Shown one piece after another: positions 26,299 through 37,608 of a stretch of 64,000 nucleotides of DNA. Positions within the stretch are counted from its first letter, which is position 1; every line of letters starts with the position of its first letter. Source of the stretch: Lepidodermella squamata (lineage: Eukaryota > Gastrotricha); contig JBLDXI010000013.1 of the NCBI GenBank assembly GCA_047495785.1, forward strand, positions 248,001 to 312,000, read 5' to 3'. The position numbers were made by a program, and so were the translations under genes. The notes under the pieces are model-generated. The model was not told the DNA's origin. It was given only the letters and a program-made list of their open reading frames with translations, and made no database searches.

Positions 26299-29200
26299 TC
26301 ATTGTTTAAAATGAGTAAGGCGGGACACTAGATTCGGCAGCAAATTTTGAACTAACACAGATACATCTTCGTCGTCTGGTAAGCTGCTGGTTTGTTTCAG
26401 TTTATCTAAAAATGGAAACTTCAGATTTTTGGCAATCTTGAAAAGTAGTTCCAACCTAATATAGAAACGAACAAAGCGTAAAGCTTTGCAGCCTGCCTAT
26501 TCACTTTCTCGTCGTTCATCGCTTGCGCTGTCGAAACTAGATTGAGAAGCAGTTTTGATGAAACGTCAACCATGTGCAAGTTGAATGGGCGCGCGGTCTC
26601 GCTGTCGGTTAAGGAGGAAGGATTCGCAAAAGCAACCAGCGCATCATAGACCCTTAAAGAGTAACAATTTTTTTGTCTGAGCAAGCAATCAGGATAATTA
26701 GGTACTAACTTTTCAAGACATCCGGATTTGATCAATTCCGGGCGATATTGCACGTCGAGGGCAAAGTTGACCAGCAGCCCGCAGCTAACATAAGACAGTT
26801 GATGAGAGGCGGCATCCATGAAGATGAGACATAGCTCCACAGCTAATTGATATTCCGTTATAATGAATTAGAAATAACATTGAGTTACCTTTAAATTCTA
26901 AAAGAAGACCGCGGACGTCAGCGAATCTCGAAAAGTTGGCGACAACATGAAGAACGTCCAGTAAGAGCGCCGAGCGATGATCTAACAGCATTAGCGGTAA
27001 CAGGACTGCGATAATGAAGAAAATCACCACGACAAATCTATACATAATATAAAATGCTATTATAATCTTACCGGAGACGAATTCCAGCCGCTTTCTCCAA
27101 AGTAGCAGGCCATCGGCATCTTCGAATTGCGCCAAAGCAAAGAAAGTTATGTTATTGAGAGCCCTCAAGACAGCTCCAACAATCGGCGAATATTGACTAC
27201 CAGGACCCAGTTTTTCCATCTCGACCAAAGAGATGCAACTCAAAGAGCTTTTTACAAACTCCTCCGATTTAGCTAGCTCTATTCCGATATCTTCATCGAT
27301 TGCCGCGTTTGCCAGTAGACGTGCAGTTTTGGTCAAAATTTCGACGTAAGTAGAGCTTTCCTTTGGTTCTCCCGATGATTGGGCCGTCGACTGTGGATCC
27401 ACAGGGATGAAGATATGTTTCACGAAATAAAAAAAAATTCATACCACAAAATAACCGAAAATAGTAGAAAACATATCCAGAGCTCGTTCACCCTTACTGC
27501 TCGGCCTAATAAGCAGCTGAATACAGTCTGGGTACTCTGTTATTAGATTTCCAATCATGAATGCTAGCCGAACCGCTATGTCCTGTGAGCAGGAATAAAA
27601 TGGTATTTGATGATGTGAAACCAAAGGCATACATTATTAGGACAATGCTGAAGGAAACAATTAGCCAAAAATAAGAAAGTGTTTGCATCCGGATCGGAAG
27701 CTGATTCCAGGGTGTTATCGTCCGAAATCGCTTCAACGATGCACCTGCAGCACTCTGTATCCAAAGATGCTTTACTTAATACTCGAGTGCATAATAGCAT
27801 TATTTCAGGATTAGAATTGAAGCATATCATGATGTCGAAAATTGCAGCAAATGCATTGGAGCAGCGGAATGCGTCTAGAGATGAATTTACTTCTGCTACG
27901 TTTCTTAGCACTCCCAATACCTACAAGAATGCCATATTTAATCCAAGGAACAACGAAAATCGTCCAGTTACAAACCTGGATGCATAAGTTTTCTATGTTT
28001 TTGTTATGCTGACTTCCAGCTAAGGACAAGTCGAATGAAGACAGCGCCGATAATGCTTTCCCTGTACAAACGTTCACAGCACCTAAATCTAACAGCACTT
28101 TGGCGCCAAGTTCATCCGCAGAAATCAGCTTCAAGCAGGAAAGACTGCATATGAGAGGATCTTCTTGAATATCGGGTGACACAGACAACTCGGCGACTGC
28201 AGATAGAATTATCTCTGTGATGTTGCATAGAACACGTCCAAGTTTTATAGTATGATAACGAAAGCTTCATAAAATGAATACCAGGTAACGTTTTGTTTTC
28301 TTCCGCGTTTAGGAGTTCTCCGCGCGGCATTAGGCGGCACGTTTTGTACAGCAGTTTATACATAGCTACCAGGTTTGAATCTTTCAATCCAAGCTATACA
28401 AATTCAAATATATCTTCGAAGAGGATAATGTTTTTCACATACCGATAGAGCCAATTGAATGACTGCCAACTTGATTGCAGGCGCCAACTTCTCACGATTT
28501 TTTAGGATGTCAAACACCTTAACGAGTAGCTCGCTGCGAAGTTTTGCAAAGCGCTCAGATGAAGGAACTTCAAATTTCCTGATCATCTCAATCAAAGCAG
28601 AGATAGCTCTTCCGTCTATAATGTAAATACAATGTCAACAAGATTTGCCATCATTAAGGTTGCGTACCTTCCAGCAAAATTTCAGAATGCGTTATAAATT
28701 CTTCCAACAAGGAATACAAAGTTTCCAGCGACTCAGTAGTCCAGCAGCTTCTAAATGGGGATAACATTTTCATGCAAAACAATTGTAGGGCATTGTACAA
28801 AATCAATCGAAACACCATTGCTTTCATTGTGACTTATTGGGCAAGTTACGTATCAGTTTGTTTCTTGCCATTATGGCGAATTTTTTTAGAAAATAATTTT
28901 GAAGTCAAACCTGGTCGAAGTCAGGTCAGAACAGCTAGTTTTGTTGTTTAGCGAAGAGCCGGAATTTATTCGCCGGGACTCCCGAGAGTCGACATTACCA
29001 TCAGAGCATACTGAAATAATAGAATAAGAATATAAACACCAAATCAAATCAATTAGGGATAACACCATTCTACTTTAACACCAATAGTGTTATGAACAAG
29101 AATAAGTACTTCATTCCAGCGCCATAGTAGAAAAGCGAATAGATTCACTTACAATCTTGTAGCGAAGATGTCTTTTGTAGCAGCTTTCTCGTGGCAAAAG

Positions 29201-29565
29201 AATCAGTCTACCAAAATGCAACATTTTAGCTCCAACAACTCTGATTTGCAACAGGAAATTGTTACCTTCAGCGGCCCCAAAGGCTTGAGAGTTACGGAGG
29301 ACCGCTTTGTCGGAGTTCTAAGTTAGAAACAATGTTTACTCAAATTAGTATTTCAGCAGACACATTGTAATTGCATCTACCCTCTAATTGAAGCTGACAG
29401 GCTTAGTCGCTCAGCGATCCCGACATCCAATGGTGTAGTGGGACGGGAGGTCTCAACAAGTCGCAAGGCCGCTCGAGCCTCATTGATGATCTCGATACTG
29501 GTTTTCACTCTGCTGACAGGAGTTTGGTAGAATGCAGACTTCATCATGACTGAACTGTGGCACAT
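26299..29565 (-). CDS. ARMC2: Armadillo repeat-containing protein 2
   Basis: By family, an armadillo-repeat protein needed for assembly of motile cilia and sperm flagella. Fifteen exons (minus): 29565-29381, 29317-29266, 29207-29153, 29010-28911, 28750-28668, 28615-28443, 28393-28282, 28196-27976, 27920-27633, 27582-27445, 27390-27072, 27005-26889, 26842-26710, 26652-26505, 26436-26299; 755 residues, against about 870 in human. The N-terminal signature KTSIEIINEARAALRLVET matches the vertebrate protein (KTSAEIISEARNALR). The repeats include LRNVAEVNSSLDAFRC, VRLAFMIGNLITEYPDC (vertebrate VFILGNLTAKN) and TARLLANAAIDEDIG. Each junction keeps frame. The last exon follows a 68-base intron whose donor is GTGAAT. 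The exact first Met is uncertain, because another Met pair lies 7 residues downstream. Confidence 0.88.
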
Positions 29566-30676
29566 CAAAAAACAAGTAAAATTATCGTAATCATATTCAC
29601 TGGCGATGAAACACTCAGCCGACGAATACCCCTGCGCTCACCGACACCACTAGGGCGAGGCTTCAAGGCCTGCAAACAAGCGTCCTTACTGACAGTTTTA
29701 AAATTATTGGCTTTCCATTTTATATTGCAACTAATTACCCGCACTTTGTAGTTTTGTTTTAATAACGTGACAAAGAATCGGTTTTGGCGCGCATATTTTG
29801 CATTTTGCATTAGTTCCCGTCCCCTTGTCGGACGTTTTGTTTGTGGTTTTGCCGACTTTCAGGCGCCTCAAGCCGGAATTGCTGAAGAAGTTAATCTCGG
29901 CGTGTGGCGTTACCTTGAGCCATTTCTTGCTGGATCATTCATTTGCCCGCCTTTCTAGTAAAAAATTGGCATCTAGTGATCAACATTTTGACTGATAATG
30001 AATGATGAATGACTGGCTTTCGGAAGGATGACTAAGTATCCAATAACACTCTTTTGACTTTTTATTTTACTGTGAAAGCAGCATTCTCGATATAAAATTG
30101 GCCTTACAGCTGTCGCGGACTTATTTTAATTCTTCGGAAAACGGAAAACGGATAATGTCTGGCCTATTTGGGTATTTCAGATATTTTCGCTGATATTTCT
30201 GTTGTCTGGCATTTTTCCTCTGACTCTTCAACATTGGCAGGGTAAGTAGCGCTCTTGTCATTTCGTCTGGACACGATTGGTTAGCGCTCGACTTTCCTAC
30301 AATTCCATATACTTAGTTGAAATGCATAGTGCATAGCCAAATCCGAGATGAGTGACGGATTCAAAAATTGGAAAATGTTGACGTGTCCCTTATCATGCAA
30401 GTGCTTGCATTTTTCTCCAAATCATCGTCAAATTTACCTTTTTCATGCCCATACCGGAATTTGACCCCAAAATCAGTCTGTTTGGATCATCAGTCCGGTT
30501 CAGACCATGAAATTATAGTGCAAAGTCCTCATTTCCGGATCGAGCCACCCCGAAGGTTCGGTTGGGACCGGCTTGGACAACTTTCACAGTATTAATGCGA
30601 CAAGATTGACATCATTGTTTTAACTTAAATCCCGTTTCTGATTTTTTCGTTTTTTCGTTTAGGATTTGATTGTAGA
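29566..30676. other. Divergent promoter region, ARMC2 / STE24
   Basis: Separates two outward-facing genes. No coding exon recognised. A splice-acceptor-like TTTTTTCGTTTAG ends at 30662, 14 bases before the STE24 ATG. Confidence 0.5.
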
Positions 30677-32366
30677 ATGGACTTGGATTCTATAATTTTT
30701 TACTCAGTCGTCGTAGCTGTGTGGGCAATTTACATCTGGGAGGCTTATCTGCATCTGCGTCAGGTTGGAAAGCATTCATACTTTCGGGTAGATTTATATT
30801 CAATTGATTTTCAGCACAATGTCGTGCGCTCTTTGGCCGAGTACCCGAAGCAGAAACTCATGGGAATAATGAACGAGGAATCATTCTCGAAGGCACGGGC
30901 CTACTCTTTGGATTCTTCGCTTTTTGAATTCTGGAGCGGTGTCATAAATCAGCTAATCACAACGGTTGATTTTTTTATAGCTAGTCTCACTCAAATTTTA
31001 TATTCAATTTTCAGGCTGTCTTGCTTTTCGGAGGCTTACCTTATGCTTGGCAGAAGTCGGTGGCAGTATCAGAAATTTTTGGATTCACTTCCGAATACTG
31101 TCACTCCCTGTTTTTCTTATTGCTGACATCGCTTTTTAATGTTGCCGTGGGTCTTCCTCTCTCAATCTACTCAACGTATGAACTTAATTCCAGCACTGAG
31201 TTAAATCTTATTTTCATTTTACAGATTTGTTATTGAAGCGAAACACGGCTTCAACAAGCAAACTCCCTCATTTTATGCAGCTGATCAACTAAAGAAGTTC
31301 ATCGTCAGCCAGATGCTCATGCAGGTAATATTTCACGAGTTCATTATAGCTGAATAATTCAACTGTCTCTTTGGCAAAATCAACAGCCAATTACTCTGCT
31401 GCTTCTGTGGATAATTGAAATCGGCGGCAAAATGTTTTTCTTCTGGGCTTGGCTATTCATGTTCGGCGTGTCTATTGTAAGTTCTGGCAACTCTGGTTTT
31501 TTTGTTTACTACTGCTTTGTACGTTTTCAGCTGATGGTCTTCGTTTACCACGATTTTATCGCACCGCTATTTGACAAATACATTCCTCTTCCCGAAGGGG
31601 ACTTGCGCACCGCAATCGAGAAGGTAATAAATTGCTGTACATTTACGATACTCGGAATACCTTGCTTATTCATCTTGTTTAGCTTTGCGTATCGCATAAC
31701 TTCCCGCTTTGTAAGCTGTTAGTTGTAGAAGGGTCAAAGCGATCAAGCCATTCGAACGCATATTTTTATGGATTCTGGAAGAATAAGAAGATAGTTTTAT
31801 ACGATACTCTGCTAGCCGAGCCTGTATTTCCGCAAGAAAACAAACCTGAACCAGAATCGAAAGACGGAGCTGAGGAGAAAAAGGTTGTCAAAGGTTGCAG
31901 CACCCCTGAAATTCTTGCTGTTCTTGCACACGAGTTGGGCCATTGGAGCCTTTGGCACAACTTTAAGAATTTGCTTCTCATGCAACTCAATCTCTTCACC
32001 AGCTTCGCACTGTTTGGGTTTCTAATAGAATACGGCTCCTTGTTCTCGGCTTTCGGATTCGTTCCTAATGCTGATCAAGAATATCCCAGCATTATCCGAC
32101 TTGGCATCGTATTCCAATTCATTCTCTTGCCCTACCATGAGGTGATCGGTTTCTTGATGACATCACTTTGCCGCAAATTCGAATTCGAAGCTGACGCTTA
32201 CGCGGTGAAAGATAAACGTGGGTCTGAACTTGCTGGTGCGTTGATCAAGCTCAACCAAGATAACCTTGGGTTTCCGTTTTCCGATTGGCTGTTCTCCTTG
32301 TGGAACTTTTCTCATCCCCCTTTGCTTGAGCGATTGGCTGCGATCAATAGCAAGAAATCTGATTAG
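30677..32366 (+). CDS. ZMPSTE24: CAAX prenyl protease 1 (STE24 / ZMPSTE24)
   Basis: Zinc metalloprotease of the ER and inner nuclear membrane that cleaves the C-terminal tripeptide of farnesylated CAAX proteins. Exons: 30677-30763, 30815-30964, 31015-31175, 31225-31324, 31387-31476, 31531-31623, 31683-32366; 454 residues, close to the usual 450-475. Family motifs in order: FWSGV, LLFGGLPYAW, VIEAKHGFNKQTPSFYAAD, then the zinc site HELGH at about residue 310 (LAVLAHELGHWSLWHN) and the third ligand Glu in EFEADAYA at about 395. Multiple hydrophobic helices. The first intron (51 bases) is in frame and stop-free. A polyadenylation signal AATAAA lies near 32437. The identification is certain. Confidence 0.97.
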
Positions 32367-32837
32367 CTTGCGTGAACTCGTGCTGAACAACACATTCCAA
32401 AACTATTAATGTATCTTTTATTCGAGTTTCTGAAGATAATAAAATGTTGACTTCAAGCTTATTGTTTTATCAATGAAGCGCGTCTATTGCAACATAATAT
32501 ATTCAATTGGCCGAATAACGGCACAATTTGTCTCATACTCGAGCAATGTAAATAATGATCAAATTTTAGTTTAATAGAGATTCTCTGAAGCGGCAAGCAA
32601 ATGGTCAGCATTTCAGATCATTATGCAGAGGAACTTTGGTCCATTCATATTGGGACAATAGGCAGTGTGTCGACGCTATGAGCAGCAGTTGATGCTTAAT
32701 AGCTGGCTGCCTCACATAACCTATGCTAAAGATTATTAAGAACACACACCAGGTTGTAACAATGTTTCACAATAAAAGCAGGGATATAGAAATAACAAGT
32801 CCAGTCGCGTTATCTTGGAATGACGAATTGCACGTTA
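32367..32837. other. Convergent 3' intergenic region
   Basis: Between the stops of STE24 (plus) and EML (minus). AATAAA near 32437 would serve STE24. No other feature seen. Confidence 0.5.
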
Positions 32838-35825
32838 TCACTGAGAGACGACTGACCACTGTAAAATTGCTGCATCTTTGCCACCACCCGATATAACACT
32901 AGCATCGTCGGCGCTGAAAACTGCGTTCGTGACGTGGCTCGAGTGGCCGTTTGCAGCTGCGCTATGCGAGCGTGGGTTCGAGCAAGGCCAACGGAAAAGT
33001 CGCACTTTGCCAAAGTCATCACCAACAGCCATCAGGCTCTTCGAGTGGGCTTTGGCGGAGCTGTTGATATCAGTGCCATCGGCCCCATCCGGCCAGATAC
33101 CGGCCGAGGCGAACGTTAACGTACAGGAATTGGTCGCCCAACTTGAAGGCTCGCGCAACATTTCGAGCACATCGCCCGAGTGCAGCTGCTCCTGATCCTT
33201 TGTGAAGCCACCGAAAAGAATCTGTCGGCCAGTGGCAGCTTCCCAGAATAACAGCTCGTAGTCACCAGAATTTGAGCGCAAATACTTGCTATCGTTTGTC
33301 CAATCAAGATGGGTAATGAAGCTAAACAAAAAACATCATTAATCGGCGCAATAATTATAGATAAGCATTCAATTTGATGCCAATAAGGTTCAAGGAGTAT
33401 AAGAATTTGCATCGAATTAAGATCTCATCATCATCTATTACCTAATATAAGAGTTTCTTTTACTCAATTTATAAAAGTTTTCGTATTATTTCCAGTGGCT
33501 GAACTATGGCCGTAATAAATAATTTGAAACCATAGTTAAGAAATTAAGAATTTTAACGTGATAAAATTCAAATAATTACCTTGCATGACCCGAGCAACGT
33601 GAAACTCGGGCAAAAGCAAGGGTTGCACCATCAGAATTGACTGAATACACATAGATGTGCTGGTCTCTGGAGCCAACTGCGACGAAGTTGCCGTCCGGTG
33701 AGAATGCGATCGCTTCAATTTGTTCATGAGCCGGGTGATCCTTGAAAATAACTTTAGCGGCATGTACTGTGGCTGGGCCAGCGCCGTTCATTTCCTCAGT
33801 TAGATCTACGGCGATCCACTCGCCGGTCCGAAGGCCGACTGCAGCAATGTTTAAGGAAGAACGCAATGAGACGCAATGAGCGGCTGATGGCAGTTCACCA
33901 ACGGCGATCGCTCGGTGCTCGACGATATTCCAAACGTAAATGAGACGGTCGTAACCGACAGACACAGTCAATTCACTCTGAGTTGGATGGTTAACCACGC
34001 CCCACACTTCTTCGTGATGTCCTTGGATGAGCGGGGTAACAGCGGCGTTTTCTTCGATGGTATTGACCGCCAAAATTGAGCTATGACTTGTGCCGAAATA
34101 AAAAGAACCACTCGAGCTCAACTGAAGAGCTCGAACAGTGGCAGGTAACTGCATTTTTGCTATAACTGTCGGAGGTTCCTAATAAAATAAAATTTGTCAA
34201 ATGATGTCGGCGATTCTTACGCACAGGAAACTCACAGAACTGATGTTCCATTTAATAATCGTGTGGTCTTTAGCTCCAGCACTCAGGAGCCATTCGCTGT
34301 CCGGCGACACATATACTGCACTGACTGCTCCATTCGTGTGGGCGCCAGGTAAAAGTCGACCCATTCGCGTTGAGCCGCGGGTCCACCACGACAATCCGCC
34401 GTTTGAGTCCCCGGCAATTAAAAGAGATCCGTCGTTTGAATACACGCCGCAAGAAATAGCACGCGGACGGTCTTTTGCGTCAAACGTCGCCTGCTTCAAT
34501 CTGGCGATTCTCACTCCCTGTCCAGGTTTCAAAGCGGTTCCTTCCACAACAGTGACAGTCCACCAGATCAAACCAAAGCGGCCCCAAGTCGCAATTTCCG
34601 CTGGCCCGCTAGCAGTCGGATTAAAGTCCATTCCGATCAAGGAGTCGGTAGAAACGCGGGTATCTCCGAGCCGCTGACCGTTGGACCAATTGTAAACTGA
34701 TAGAACGTGTTCATTCGACTCGTCGACGGCAGCCAACAAAGAGCCAGAGTCCGCTTTGGAAAATGACAGAGCAATGACGCATCGGTCAAAGCCAGCGCCT
34801 TCTAGGCCCAAGACTTTGAGCGTCTGCAATGTGACCGAGTTCCAAATGCGAACGTGCGGTTTGCCTGCGTCTTTGTCATGGCCTGCAGTCTGCCCGCTGG
34901 CCATAGTGACGCGATCGGGATGCAACGCCAGGCATTTCACGTCATCGGTGTGTTCCGCATAAAATCGTTGCGATTGCTTGCCATTAGGCTGGAGCAAGAC
35001 GACCAAAGCGGCGCAAGCATAGACGAGTTCGCCGGTAGGTAGCTGCACGATCTGCTTACCGCGGAAGCCATGGGCCCATTCCAGGTTCAAAGTCTCAGCC
35101 GGGGCTTCGCTGGGGCGGGTGATGTCGAAGGAGTCGTTCGATGCAGTTGGAGCATGCAATGAGATGGCGCGACCGCGCAAGTAGAGTCGCAAAACGCCGG
35201 TCTCACGGTCGAATGACGCTTCTTTCGATTTAACGAGAGCGCCTGCGCCCCGGGCGGTCGACGGGCGGGGCTTCTTGCCTCGAGGAGACGGCTGCGGGGC
35301 AGTTTTAGCCGGTTCCTTGGCCGATCCATTAGCAACAGCAAGGCTGTTGTGCGTGGCTGATTTCACAACTCGAGTTGTCGTTGTTTTCGTGCCGATCGAT
35401 GATCTGCGGGCAGGTGGCGGCGCCGGGTGCGACGCAGAGGCCTGCCTTTCGACGCCATTCGCCTTCTTAGCTTTCTGCGGCGAACCAGCAGAGTGCAGCG
35501 GTGCTCTGATTTGCGGTTTCACAGCGGCTGCGGCGTCCAGTTTAGCCACCGTTGCCGAGAGTGTGGCAATTTCATTCTGCTGCTGTTTAATTGTATCTTC
35601 CGTTATCGCAAGGCGAGACTTCAGAACGTCGATTTCGGCTCGTAACAGATCTACATCTTCCTGGGTTGCCATTTTCGGCTGTGGTGGGTCTTTCCTCTTT
35701 GGCGGTATCGACTTGCTTCGATGACCAGGTGAAGACGGCGACTTTAGGGTGCTGCGAGGAGTCGGGCTGACAGACACCGACCGAGGGGGGCTCGTTGATT
35801 TCCGGCTTTGACTCGCTACAGGCAT
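32838..35825 (-). CDS. EML: Echinoderm microtubule-associated protein-like (EML), HELP and WD40 repeats
   Basis: Cytoskeletal protein that binds microtubules and tubulin. Three exons (minus): 35825-34236, 34178-33580, 33321-32838; 890 residues. An N-terminal Ser/Pro/Lys-rich basic region contains a coiled coil at about 57-98 (LRAEIDVLKSRLAITEDTI), the trimerisation segment typical of EML1-4. The HELP domain starts near residue 205 (LRLYLRGRAISLHAP, LEWAHGFRGKQ) and leads into tandem WD40 repeats forming the TAPE double propeller (HTDDVKCLALHPDRVTMASG, VLSFSKADSG-like and IKWNISS). The last exon keeps LDWTNDSKYLRSNSGDYELLFWE, characteristic of EMLs. Length agrees with EML1/2/4. Caenorhabditis relative: elp-1. 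Confidence 0.95.
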
Positions 35826-36546
35826 TTTTTAATTAGAAATGAACATTAGCAAATGGCACCCAGTGAAGTTTACCTGGAATAACAGCGGCAATCGATACGT
35901 ACCAGGTGACTCTGAAATCACCAGCAGCACTTGTAAAGCTCTACACATATGAAAAGCAAAGGACATAGATGAATTAACCCAAAGGATGCCGATGGCCGGC
36001 TGGAATACGGATGCGCTCGCCGGTCATCGCGACATAATTGCTAAAGTTCACGCAAAAGCCTTCAGCGGCGCCTGATGATATGAACACGCACGGAACCTGA
36101 TATTTCGAGCAAATTGTCGAGTGCGACGAAACGAGTCGCGAGCCGCAACTACAAAAGTGAGTCGCGACGTACCTATAGCGAGTTGTTATTAGATCAATAC
36201 ACGGAAACCTGGAGCAAAGCCGACGGCACAGTAAAATCGATGACGCCGCAGTCATAAACAACAAGTTGAGCCGTTAATTCAGATGATTAATATATCTACA
36301 TGAAAAACATTAAACAACGGTAAATAAATAGCAGACCTGTTGACTATATTTAGCAAATTTTTCCATTGCACAGCCGGGAGAGAGATAATACGTATTCAAG
36401 ATGCAAAATGTTCCCCAAGGCGGGAGCGCATGAAGCTCATTCTGCTGCTTTATCCGTGCAACGTGTACAACGTGTGTTTTATTATATATCCATTGAATAT
36501 ATATAAATAGTTTAAAGCCGGACCTCGGGATCTCCTTGCGGAAGTG
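35826..36546. other. Intergenic stretch between EML and YIF1
   Basis: Upstream of EML and downstream of YIF1, both minus. A 96-codon minus-strand frame (35974-36264) is present but has no matching motif, no good start and a neighbouring frame that looks equally plausible, so I do not call it a gene. Confidence 0.4.
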
Positions 36547-37608
36547 TTAAAATGGACGGAGCACACCCCACAATAAAGCTACGGGTTGACAGAAGGCGGC
36601 CACGCCCAAGACATACAGACGATATTTGCGGATCATTGGTGATGCATCAGCCAGTAAGCGAGGCTTCAGCGATCTCACAGTAAAAACTGTCAACGAAAGA
36701 GCAAGAGCAGAGGCGGTCATGAAGGATGCCCACCAACCAAACAGTCCATTGATGATGACGATAAAGACCATGCTAAATAAAGCAGTTGATTCAGCTGGGT
36801 AATCGAGTATTCAAATAGCGAAACTTACGGTAAAAATTTGTAGGACGCGTATGCGCACAAGTGAAGGAGCGGAACGAAGTCTGAAGCGCTCGCGATCCAA
36901 ACAAAAAGCCACAGGAGCCCGACTTCAATGATCCAGTAGGCGATAGACGCAGATGCGATCGTACCGAGCAGGTCCGGCGTGAAGCGACCTTCAGCGCCAA
37001 GCATCCAACCGGTTGCTAATAGATATGTAACAAAAGCCATCGAGGGAATGTACAAATCGACTGTAGCAGCATCTTCGCGCGGTGAATGCTTTTTCTCGCC
37101 ATCTCGTGAAACAGTCGAATACCAATCTTTCGACGGAATTGTGAATGGCATAAGGAGGCGGAAAATCTTGCGCATGACATAACTTGTGTCCACGTCGAAA
37201 TAACTTTTCAAGTAAGTTTTGCCGACGTAACGGTCGATGCCAGTTGAAACATACTCGCGGCCACTCTTAGTCAGCGTGTCAAAAGCTGCCGAGGCGATGC
37301 CCGGATTTGCCGCGAGGGACGAAATAAGTGGATCAATGAACTGACGGTTCGGTGCATTGGCTCCGCCATTAGGGTCGTAGAAGTAGTTGTTTTGGCCGGC
37401 TGGAGGAAATGGAGCATTCGTGGGCTGCTGAGGAGCGTAGTTTTGCGGCTGGAAATTTGGCTGTGAATAGCCTGTTCCATCAAAACAGCTTTTAGCTTAT
37501 GTTCTCACATAGTGTGCGTGATAATTTGAATATACCTTGCTGATTGTATTGTGATGATGCATGATCTCCGGATGGATACTGCTGTTGCCCGTAATTTTGC
37601 CCGTACAT
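36547..37608 (-). CDS. YIF1: YIF1 (Yip1-interacting factor), ER-Golgi membrane protein
   Basis: Multi-pass protein of the early secretory pathway that partners Yip1 in COPII vesicle traffic. Exons (minus): 37608-37536, 37471-36829, 36772-36547; 313 residues, normal for the family. The N-terminal third is cytosolic and rich in Gln, Asn, Tyr and Pro. The conserved core follows: FIDPLISSLAANPGIAS, the hallmark GREYVSTGIDRYVGKTYLKS-like segment, YFDVDTSYVMRKIFRLLMPF, DLYIPSMAFVTYLL, then about five transmembrane segments ending with WGVLRPF. Frame is kept across both introns. Confidence 0.95.

Noticed and set aside
26421-26504. Read-through end of ARMC2 (VNRQAAKLYALFVSILGWNY)
   Set aside because: Skipping this as a 68-base intron leads to an open exon (IAKNLKFPFLDKLKQ...) ending at 26299 in frame, which looks like real coding sequence.
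35275-35724. Plus-strand frame of 149 codons with hydrophobic Cys/Ala/Ser content
   Set aside because: Antisense of the EML N-terminal region.
35974-36264. Minus-strand 96-codon frame between EML and YIF1 (contains QVPCVFISSGAAEG)
   Set aside because: It briefly suggested an L7Ae-type protein, but there is no matching domain order, no good start codon and no partner exon. An alternative frame is equally open.
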